A stretch of DNA of 27,810 nucleotides from a virus. The notes under the pieces are model-generated. The model was not told the DNA's origin, searched no databases, and saw nothing but the letters and a program-made list of their open reading frames with translations. Position 1 is the first letter of the stretch, and each line of letters starts with the position of its first letter. The stretch covers positions 1 to 27,810 of IMG/VR virus record IMGVR_UViG_3300017929_000017. The stretch is one strand, 5' to 3'. The position numbers and the translations under genes were made by a program. Shown here one piece after another: positions 17,842 through 24,232 of this stretch.

Positions 17842-20448
17842 TTACGCATATTGATTGATGACCTTTTCGAGCCCGTGCTTTTGCAGGAAATATGACGGCA
17901 CCCCGGCCCGTCTATATCCCTCGTATTCGTATGTCGGCTCGGAACGCTGATGAACGGCCCGCACATCGACGCAGACAGCCGCCTTCCATCCGGCCTCTTT
18001 GAGCCGGAGAAAGAAGTCCATGTGTTCCCACTCAACGAGGATTTTATCATCCCACCGCACGCTGTCAAATACCTGACGTTTGGCGAGGAAGAAGTTCGGC
18101 GCCTGGTCGGCGTACTTGAACAGCACCCCGCCGGTCTCGGAGACCGCCCCGCCAGCGCTGACGCGGAGCAGGAGCGCGCCGTTGCGCTCGAACCGCAGAC
18201 CATTCGCATAGGTCTTGCCGCCGTAGAGTTCGAGGCTGTTCTCAAGCCCGAGCAACGCGGCGACGACGCCGAGTTTCGAGTCGGAGTCCAGCACCTCTTT
18301 CATCTTCAGCAACCCGTCGCCCGGAGGGATGAGAATGTCATCGTCCATCATCAGCACATAGTCCTCGGTGATGGCTTTGACCATCGCGTTCCGGCCGGCA
18401 GAGATGCCGGAGTTGAACGGGAGCCGGATGACGGCGTGGCCCTGCTCCATGAGTTTCGCGTAGCGGTACGCTTTCGCGTCGCTCGGCGTCGGCCCGTCGT
18501 CGGCGATATAGATTTTATACGGCAACGGGCAATTCTTTTCGATTGTGTCGAGCGCCCGCATCAGCACCGGCTCGCGCATGAACGTCTTGATAGCGATGGC
18601 GATTTTCCCGGCCCATGCGTTCGGCTCCACGGACTTCTGCGACTCCTTCATCAGCGCGGCGTTGTTCAGGATTCGCCCGCGAATGCTGGAGGACGAGATG
18701 CCCCGCGTGTACGGGAAGAACACGACCTTGCCGCCGAACGTCTCGACGAACTCCGCGCCGGGACAGGCGTCCCAGTCGTCGCCGTGAACCAGATAGTCGG
18801 GATGGATGTCGAGTTTCTGGAAGTCCTGTATCGGGTTCTTGTCGTTCTGCGTGATGACCTCATCCACGAGGTCGAGCGAGGCGACGATTTCCTTCCGCTC
18901 GGCGAACGGGATGATAGGTTTCGCCTTGTAGCGGGCCGCCGCTTCATCGGTTAGCACTCCGACGACGACTCGCCCAAGACGACGGCAGTTGCGGAGGATG
19001 TTGAGATGCCCGGCGTGGAACAAGTCCCACACGCCGCCGACGAACACCGTCCGGTTATCCTTGAGGAAGTTCTTGTCGATGGCCTCGCAGTCGAGCCAAT
19101 ACTTGTATTCGCGGTCCGGCGTCCGCCAGTCTTTTCCGTAGCGCTCGGCGAGATACTTCTCCGTCGGTGCCGGCAGATAGACTTCCATCCCACGATAAGT
19201 GACCGGCTCCAGTTCTTTGAACAACTCGGCGGAGAACACATGAGGCAGGAAGTCGCGGTTCTCTTTGCCCGCCTGCTCGGGACCCCAAGCGCCGTGCCAC
19301 CACATATCGCCGCGCACGCCGAAGAAGAACAAATCGAACTTGATTCTATCGCCGCCCGCGTTCTTCCAGAACGACACCTCCAGCACGCGCGGCCCGCGCC
19401 GCCAGTCTTTATAATGCTCGAATCCGGCGGCGATAAAGTCTTTCTTCAGCGCATCCCATGATTTGCTGTTCTCCGGCGCGATGCCGATATCAATGTCCGG
19501 GTCCCACGGCATGAGTTTCCGGTCGCGGAACACGCCGAGACAGGTCCCGGCCTCCAGCCACCACTTGACGCCGTGGCGGTTGAGGATTTCGATGGCCGTC
19601 GCCAGGATAGGGTCTTTCGGGTCAATCTCCACGCGCTCCTCCATGTCGAAGAATGAAATCGGGTTCGTCGCGTTCCAGTCGTTCCACGACTGCCAGACGC
19701 CCCACTTCTGCCCGAACAGCCGCCACCCTTTCGGGCGGTTCCGATAATGGTCGTACTCTTTGCGGTCAGCGTCTTTTCCGTGGTCGTGCGTTGCCGTGAC
19801 CTCGGGCACATAGGCGACCCGCCATTTCGTGCGCGTCTTGAGCGACCAGAAGAAGTCGCAATGCTCCAGCGCGGTCTTGAACTGCGCGTCCCATGGATTC
19901 GACTCCCACGCTTCGCGCCGCATCAGGAACACATTGAGAATGAGGTCGCACTTGCAGAACCTGATTGACGGCTTCCCGGTCGCTCCGGCCGCGAGCCACT
20001 CCGGACGAATGAGTTTGGTGACATAGAAATTATCGTCCTGAATCTTCATCATCGCTTCGTAGTGGCGCTCGCCGACTCCCGGCTGAAGGAGATGACCGCC
20101 AGCGAGCCCGATGGTTGGCTCTGCGTCCAGCACCTGACGGAGTTTCTCGATGACGGTCTCCTCCGTGAAGAGGATGTCGTCCTCGCATACGAAGATGTAT
20201 CGGAACTGCGCCGGTATCTGCTCCAGCGTCGCGTTCCGCACGCCGCCCACCCCGAGGTCAAACGGATGGCGGACGAGCGTCGAGCACGTTCGTTTGCAGA
20301 ACGGCCGGAGCGCCGCCTGCTGGTCCGCGTGCCCGTTGTGCCCGATGAAGATGTCGATGTCCGGGTAGAACCGACGGATGGACTCGACGCACCGCTGGGT
20401 GAGATCGTCCCGGAGGAAGGCGGTCACGAGGATGCAGGTGTCGCTCAT
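17842..20448 (-). CDS. Four-domain glycosyltransferase-LicD-cytidylyltransferase-glycosyltransferase
   Basis: The protein has 868 residues and starts by ATGA overlap with the methyltransferase gene. Domain 1 (1-265): GT-A glycosyltransferase-like, CILVTAFLRDDLTQRCVESI, FVCEDDILF (Glu89-Asp91), HDH (221-223). Domain 2 (280-455): LicD-type phosphotransferase, WWLEAGTCLGVFRD and PWDPDID (Asp316, 318, 320), plus IKFDLFFF. Domain 3 (467-595): nucleotidyltransferase of the glycerol-3-phosphate/ethanolamine-phosphate type, FVGGVWDLFHAGH (HAGH 478-481) and GISSSSIRGRI. Domain 4 (614-868): GT2 transferase, IYIADDGPTP and MMDDDILIPPG (Asp702-704). Domain 3 could make a CDP-activated alcohol, domain 2 pass its phospho-group to a glycan, and domains 1 and 4 build that glycan. 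All active-site motifs look intact. No membrane span is seen. Confidence 0.85.
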   Translation of the reverse strand: MSDTCILVTAFLRDDLTQRCVESIRRFYPDIDIFIGHNGHADQQAALRPFCKRTCSTLVRHPFDLGVGGVRNATLEQIPAQFRYIFVCEDDILFTEETVIEKLRQVLDAEPTIGLAGGHLLQPGVGERHYEAMMKIQDDNFYVTKLIRPEWLAAGATGKPSIRFCKCDLILNVFLMRREAWESNPWDAQFKTALEHCDFFWSLKTRTKWRVAYVPEVTATHDHGKDADRKEYDHYRNRPKGWRLFGQKWGVWQSWNDWNATNPISFFDMEERVEIDPKDPILATAIEILNRHGVKWWLEAGTCLGVFRDRKLMPWDPDIDIGIAPENSKSWDALKKDFIAAGFEHYKDWRRGPRVLEVSFWKNAGGDRIKFDLFFFGVRGDMWWHGAWGPEQAGKENRDFLPHVFSAELFKELEPVTYRGMEVYLPAPTEKYLAERYGKDWRTPDREYKYWLDCEAIDKNFLKDNRTVFVGGVWDLFHAGHLNILRNCRRLGRVVVGVLTDEAAARYKAKPIIPFAERKEIVASLDLVDEVITQNDKNPIQDFQKLDIHPDYLVHGDDWDACPGAEFVETFGGKVVFFPYTRGISSSSIRGRILNNAALMKESQKSVEPNAWAGKIAIAIKTFMREPVLMRALDTIEKNCPLPYKIYIADDGPTPSDAKAYRYAKLMEQGHAVIRLPFNSGISAGRNAMVKAITEDYVLMMDDDILIPPGDGLLKMKEVLDSDSKLGVVAALLGLENSLELYGGKTYANGLRFERNGALLLRVSAGGAVSETGGVLFKYADQAPNFFLAKRQVFDSVRWDDKILVEWEHMDFFLRLKEAGWKAAVCVDVRAVHQRSEPTYEYEGYRRAGVPSYFLQKHGLEKVINQYA

Positions 20449-21005
20449 ATCTGCTTCACCATGACGCCGATGCCGAGATTCGGGATGGTCATCTTCCACG
20501 GGTCGGACCAGCACGAGAACTTGATGAACGTCGCGTCGGATTTATCCTCATACTCGCGGCGCAGGTATTCCCAGAATTGCATCGCCCCCGGCTCCTTCTT
20601 GTTGTCAACATCGTGGAATGCGATGAGCCGTGGGGCGTTCGGTCCCCATAACTCATAATCGGCCTTGATGCCTTCATAGGTGTGGTCGCCGTCAATGAAC
20701 AGCAGGTCGATGGGCGCGTGCCCGCTCAAGTCGAAATAATCCTGAAGCGTTAAGGGGTTGTGGCTGTCGCCGAGAATATCGGGCTTGAAGATGCCGTCGG
20801 TTTTCAGGTCCACGCCGAAGTGCCGGGCGTGCATCGCCGCCTCGTAGAACCGCTTCTGGCGGTTGTCCCACGTGCCGATCTCGACGACAACCGGGTCCGT
20901 GATGTCCCGGTGCGCGAAATAAGCCGCCGCGAATTCGATGAACATCTGCCACTCGTTGCCGTTCTGAAGCGGCATCATGAAGTCGGAGAAAATCCTCAGG
21001 TACAT
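20445..21005 (-). CDS. Class I SAM-dependent methyltransferase (Methyltransf_24 type)
   Basis: The protein has 186 residues. VVVEIGTWDNRQKRFYEAAM is motif I, FGVDL motif II, IDLLFIDGDHTYEGIKADYE motif IV and RLIAFHDVDN motif V. This order is that of the Methyltransf_24/CmcI-like family, which often methylates sugars. It ends in an ATGA overlap with the four-domain glycan enzyme, so a shared pathway is likely: capping or modifying the glycan. The start is ATG at 21005, directly touching the gp10-like gene. The substrate is not known. Confidence 0.82.
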   Translation of the reverse strand: MYLRIFSDFMMPLQNGNEWQMFIEFAAAYFAHRDITDPVVVEIGTWDNRQKRFYEAAMHARHFGVDLKTDGIFKPDILGDSHNPLTLQDYFDLSGHAPIDLLFIDGDHTYEGIKADYELWGPNAPRLIAFHDVDNKKEPGAMQFWEYLRREYEDKSDATFIKFSCWSDPWKMTIPNLGIGVMVKQI

Positions 21006-21490
21006 TATTTCAGCCCTTCATCTTCATTGAGCGCCGCTTGCAGGCGCGGATACACATCATTCATGTGAGAGAAGAACGCCGGCGAGAGATACGGGCGCCC
21101 GGCCACGTAGGTGGCGACATAACTCGACGTGACGCTCTGCTTCTCGGCATGGATTGTGTGCCCGAATTCCACGAAGGGGGCATATTCCACGTTCGTCCCG
21201 ACGACGACGGCGAACCCGCCCGCCGGGACATCGGTCGGCTGACCCACGCCGTCCGCCGTATCAGCCTTGCCGTCAACCGAGCCGAACCCCTTGCCGCTGT
21301 CGGTCCAGTTGTAGGAAATCGAGGCGCGGAGCCGGCCCGTTTTCCACGGGCACATCGACTTCGCGTCGCGCTCGATGTCGGCGGCGACCCATTTCAACGC
21401 CTGTTGCATCTTCGCCTGCTTGCGCTTGCCCCACTCTTGGAGGTTCGAGAACAGCGCATCCAGCCCTTCGATTTTGACGTTGATTTCCAT
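21005..21490 (-). CDS. HK97 gp10-like tail completion protein
   Basis: The protein has 161 residues and starts by TGATG overlap with the head closure gene. MEINVKIEGLDALFSNLQEW, then WVAADIERDAKSMCPWKTGR with LRASISYNW, VVVGTNVEYAPFVEFGHTIH, and GRPYLSPAFFSHMNDVYPRL. The order of an A-K-x-x-P-x-KTG-x-LR-x-SI block, a V-x-VG-T-N-x-YAP-x-VEFG block and a RP-(Y/F)-L-x-PA block is the HK97 gp10/DUF64 hallmark. These proteins join the tail to the head. Its place in the gene order agrees. Confidence 0.92.
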   Translation of the reverse strand: MEINVKIEGLDALFSNLQEWGKRKQAKMQQALKWVAADIERDAKSMCPWKTGRLRASISYNWTDSGKGFGSVDGKADTADGVGQPTDVPAGGFAVVVGTNVEYAPFVEFGHTIHAEKQSVTSSYVATYVAGRPYLSPAFFSHMNDVYPRLQAALNEDEGLK

Positions 21491-21822
21491 CAGCGCACTT
21501 CCATCACGGCGAGTTCCATGTAGGTCTTGGCCATGTCCCATTGGATGATGAGTTTCACGTCATACACGGAGCCGTCATCCAGAACCAACCGGTCGCCCTC
21601 TTTGAGTCCATCAAGATATTCGAGATAGACTTTGTAGTTGGCGAACACGGTTTTCTTATCGTAGTCCCACAGCATCTCTTTCGTGAACAGACTGTTGAAC
21701 CGGCACGGGACGTTGGGCCGGACGAGCGCGTAGGACTTGGAAGAGTTCCCGCCCAACTCGTCCGCCGTATAGACGGCCCGCGTGATGTTGACGGTGCGGT
21801 TGTAGAGATTGTCGCGACTCAT
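21490..21822 (-). CDS. Head closure protein (head-tail joining)
   Basis: The protein has 110 residues: LYNRTVNITRAVYTADELGG, PCRFNSLFTKEML, TVFANYKVYLEYLDGLKEGD and VLDDGSVYDVKLIIQ. The pattern of an N-terminal strand pair, a C-R-F/ L-x-F middle and an EGDRLVLDDGSVYDV turn is typical of SPP1 gp16/HK97-like head closure proteins. It lies between the connector and gp10-like genes, as usual. The ribosome site (AAGGGG, 11 nt upstream) is weaker than at other genes here, because the plus-strand insert begins just upstream. Confidence 0.8.
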   Translation of the reverse strand: MSRDNLYNRTVNITRAVYTADELGGNSSKSYALVRPNVPCRFNSLFTKEMLWDYDKKTVFANYKVYLEYLDGLKEGDRLVLDDGSVYDVKLIIQWDMAKTYMELAVMEVR

Positions 21823-21836
21823 GGCTGTCTAACCCC

Positions 21837-21865
21837 TTGACTATGCGGTCCAGTTGCGTTAAAAT
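21837..21865 (+). promoter_or_regulatory. Sigma70-like promoter of the inserted HNH gene
   Basis: TTGACT (21837-21842) and TAAAAT (21860-21865) are separated by 17 nt, 10 of 12 consensus bases. It points right, against the structural operon, into the HNH gene that starts 37 nt beyond it. A 10-codon reading (21880-21912) with overlapping stop lies in the short leader; I do not call it. Confidence 0.75.
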
Positions 21866-21901
21866 GCATATAGCAACACATGGACGAGAAAGACGACGCG
21901 G

Positions 21902-22420
21902 ATGCGTTATAACGGAACAGGCGCCGCATCCTGTGAAATTCCCCGCCACGCGCCCGTGAAGGCGATTTTCGGCAAGGTCGCGCTCCTGCGCGTTTACTGT
22001 GAAGCGTGCAAATCATATGGATTCCTAATCGATGGCGCTCTGCAATGTTGCGGTCAGCCGTATGAGCTGGAAACGCAGGCGTGCAAATTGAAGCGGGAGG
22101 CGGAGGGCTCGTTGCGAAGGAAACAGCCCCCGGCGACAGTGAAGAAGCAAATCCTCGCTTTCCAGAATCACCAATGCCTCTATTGCGGGAAGCGCTTCGG
22201 AGGAGGAGCGCGGATTGAGTGGGACCACTTTCTGTGCTTCGCTTATTCTCGCGACAATTCGGAACACAATATGATTGCGGCGTGCCCGGAGTGTAATCGG
22301 CTAAAAGGTGCGATGATTTTCCAGACCGTCCTGGAGTCCCGGATATACATCCGTGGCGTAAGGGAAAATAAGGGCCTGCCGAATTATGATTATTTTGGAG
22401 GAAGTTATGATGCGGGATAA
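21902..22420 (+). CDS. HNH endonuclease, likely free-standing homing type
   Basis: The protein has 172 residues. It contains a first zinc site YCEAC (33/36) with CC (49/50), then a clear HNH core: CLYC (92/95), IEWDHF (Asp108, His109), HNMIAACPECNRLKG (Asn123, Cys128, Cys131, Asn132). It is encoded on the plus strand inside the minus-strand head-tail operon and has its own promoter, as free-standing homing endonucleases do. The ATG at 21902 has only a weak GAGAAAGA upstream. It overlaps the next gene by 14 nt. Family: HNH/5-methylcytosine-nuclease fold; the cleavage site is unknown. Confidence 0.88.
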   Translation: MRYNGTGAASCEIPRHAPVKAIFGKVALLRVYCEACKSYGFLIDGALQCCGQPYELETQACKLKREAEGSLRRKQPPATVKKQILAFQNHQCLYCGKRFGGGARIEWDHFLCFAYSRDNSEHNMIAACPECNRLKGAMIFQTVLESRIYIRGVRENKGLPNYDYFGGSYDAG

Positions 22421-22592
22421 TCGCGACCATCGGAAATGCTTGATGTGCGGCAAGGCGTTCGCTGTTTTTCGGAAATGGCAAACCTATTGCAGTTCGGCCT
22501 GCCGCGTCGCCGCGTGGCAGGCGCGCCACCCGCGCATCGACATCGATGAGTTGAAGCGCTTGCGAGGGAATCCGACAAAGATTCATGGCTGA
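22407..22592 (+). CDS. Zinc-finger protein coupled to the HNH gene
   Basis: The protein has 61 residues: Cys11, Cys14, Cys28 and Cys32 in CLMCGKAF and TYCSSACRVAAWQARH. The pattern is the same treble-clef-like module as in the proteins at 4719 and 1550. It starts at two consecutive ATG codons (22407/22410) after TTGGAGGAA. Its end overlaps the end of the opposing minus gene by 10 bp. A DNA-binding role as partner or regulator of the HNH enzyme is inference. Confidence 0.75.
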   Translation: MMRDNRDHRKCLMCGKAFAVFRKWQTYCSSACRVAAWQARHPRIDIDELKRLRGNPTKIHG

Positions 22593-22780
22593 TGCTCATC
22601 CTCGGCCAAAAGTCGCGCTTTTTCGTCCGGTCGGAAGTCCCACCGCCAAGCGTCCGTCACGCCCCGGCGCTTCATGTCCTCATATTGCTCGGACACCCAT
22701 TGCATCAGCACCGGAATCTCGTTGGCGTCCGAGGTCCAGAGTTTCACGCCCACGTCGTTGATGGAGATCGTCGTCGGCAT
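22583..22780 (-). CDS. Small head-tail region protein
   Basis: The protein has 65 residues and starts by TGATG overlap with the connector gene at 22780; longer in-frame readings lie inside that gene. MPTTISINDVGVKLWTSDAN, EIPVLMQWVSEQYEDMKRRG, then WRWDFRPDEKARLLAEDEH. No known family. Between connector and head closure genes many phages carry a small protein of unknown role. It is the last minus gene before the inserted HNH unit. Confidence 0.65.
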   Translation of the reverse strand: MPTTISINDVGVKLWTSDANEIPVLMQWVSEQYEDMKRRGVTDAWRWDFRPDEKARLLAEDEHQP

Positions 22781-23937
22781 CAGATGACTACCTTCTTGAA
22801 TTGTGCGAGTTCGGCCCGCACCTGCTCCGGCATCCCGCTCTTGAAGTCGGCGAGCGTGTAGGTGTAGTCGCCGAGCCGCTCCTCCTTGAGCGCGAGGTCT
22901 TTGGAAATCATGTTGTATTTGAACTTCACCAACTCCAGACACGCGAGTTCGAGTTCGTACGGTATCTGCTGATATCCGGCCCAGTAGGTGATAAAGTATT
23001 CCAGGCTCCGAGAGAACCCGCTCGGGTAGTAGAGAATGCCGGGATTGCGCCGCTCATCCGAGCCCGGTCCTTTCTCGAAGAGGTAGTAGTCGAGATAAAA
23101 ATTCGTGACCTCGATGCCCAGCCGGCGCGGATAACAATCCCAGCGGGCTCCGTAGGACGGGAGCAACTCTGTCGTCTGCAAATTTGAGACGTAGATGTTG
23201 TTGGCGAAATAGATGCCATAGAGTTCGAGATACCAGCCGGGGACCGCGTTGATAGCGTCGCGCAGAAGTCCGATGTTCGCATAATCGGAAAGTTTCAGCG
23301 TGGCGACGGTCACGTTGTCCGCCGTCAGGATGAACGATGTGTCGGTGATTTCGATGTACGCGGTGCTGGCGGCGTTCGAGCAAGCGATGAGCCCCGCCGT
23401 CGTGCGTCCGCACTTAATGCTGTTGACGCGGTTCACCGGATACTGGTCCAGCACGAGGCGCGGGTTGTCGTTGCCCCAGTAGACTTCGTTCGTATATTGA
23501 CGGGCGACGAATTTGCGGTTGCAATAGCGCTCGATATAGTCCGAGGCGCGCTCGATGAGCCGCTCAACAGTCCATGCATCGATGGTCTGCAACGTCGTCG
23601 GCGCGTTGAGGCACGCCATTGACCCAGTCGAGACAAGATAAGCAGAGTCGGATTGCTCCGCGCAGAGTAGGCCTGCCGACCAGCCGGAGGTTGCGTTGAT
23701 GCCGGCAACGAGTTCGACCATCGTGTTGTAGTCGGGGTCGGTGAACGTGAACGTCGTTGTCCCGCCATCTGTCCCACCCGTTATGATGAGCGTCAAGGCA
23801 GCGCTGGACGCCTCGACGGTAGCGGCGGTCGCGTCCGTTGCGGTCGCGGAAACCCAGAGTGCGTTCTTGCGCGGCGATACGCCGAGATAGGCGAGCGCCT
23901 CGTCGGTCGATGTCAATGCGTATTTATTCAGACTCAT
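22780..23937 (-). CDS. Head-tail connector/adaptor with two inserted domains
   Basis: The protein has 385 residues; ordinary gp6/gp15-type adaptors have about 100. The adaptor core is split: N-terminus TSTDEALAYLGVS, then RLIERASDYIERYCNRKFVA with VYWGNDNPRLVLDQYPVNRV, and the C-terminal helices YELELACLELVKFKYNMISK. Two insert segments (about 28-115 and 195-265) resemble each other: MVELVAGINATSGWSAGLL and GLLRDAINAVPGWYLELYG, each after a strand pair and before an L/I-YVS strand. The inserts look like surface or flagellin-hook-style modules, perhaps sticking out at the neck. ATG at 23937 follows at 9 nt from the upstream stop. Confidence 0.75.
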   Translation of the reverse strand: MSLNKYALTSTDEALAYLGVSPRKNALWVSATATDATAATVEASSAALTLIITGGTDGGTTTFTFTDPDYNTMVELVAGINATSGWSAGLLCAEQSDSAYLVSTGSMACLNAPTTLQTIDAWTVERLIERASDYIERYCNRKFVARQYTNEVYWGNDNPRLVLDQYPVNRVNSIKCGRTTAGLIACSNAASTAYIEITDTSFILTADNVTVATLKLSDYANIGLLRDAINAVPGWYLELYGIYFANNIYVSNLQTTELLPSYGARWDCYPRRLGIEVTNFYLDYYLFEKGPGSDERRNPGILYYPSGFSRSLEYFITYWAGYQQIPYELELACLELVKFKYNMISKDLALKEERLGDYTYTLADFKSGMPEQVRAELAQFKKVVI

Positions 23938-23946
23938 GGCTGACTC

Positions 23947-24222
23947 CTAGAGCGGTTCCTCGACCTCGAACGATGAGGTATCGCCATAGCCCTTCCAGTC
24001 GGGCGTCTCGACGTATGCTTGTATCTGCCAACGGCCGGCCTCGTTCAAATCGTTCGCCACGGTGATGTAATAAATCTCGGTCGTCCCGACCACCGCCGCA
24101 GTCCAGACGCCCTCGATGCCGGAGGGGGTGCGGTAGTGGATTTGGGCCAGGGTCGCGGCGGTGACGACCGCTCCGCAGTCCAGGATGATCGTGGTGTCCG
24201 CTTCTCCGATGTAGATTGGCAT
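23947..24222 (-). CDS. Small beta-rich virion protein
   Basis: The protein has 91 residues: MPIYIGEADTTIILDCGAVV, AQIHYRTPSGIEGVWTAAVV, IYYITVANDLNEAGRWQIQA and YVETPDWKGYGDTSSFEVEE. Alternating strands with an AGRWQIQAYV strand read like an Ig-like or BppU N-terminal domain; such modules occur in decoration proteins and baseplate upper proteins. It lies in the head-to-tail gene block, 10 nt after the repeat protein. Function unproven. Confidence 0.65.
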   Translation of the reverse strand: MPIYIGEADTTIILDCGAVVTAATLAQIHYRTPSGIEGVWTAAVVGTTEIYYITVANDLNEAGRWQIQAYVETPDWKGYGDTSSFEVEEPL

Positions 24223-24232
24223 AATGGCTCTC

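Noticed and set aside
17950-18954. Plus-strand reading of 334 codons within the four-domain glycan enzyme
   Set aside because: It is antisense to domains with intact catalytic motifs, and no promoter or ribosome site precedes it.
21819-22586. Minus-strand reading of 255 codons under the HNH gene
   Set aside because: It is antisense to a clear HNH protein and shows a Pro/Ser/Arg-rich sequence without a domain; no ribosome site.
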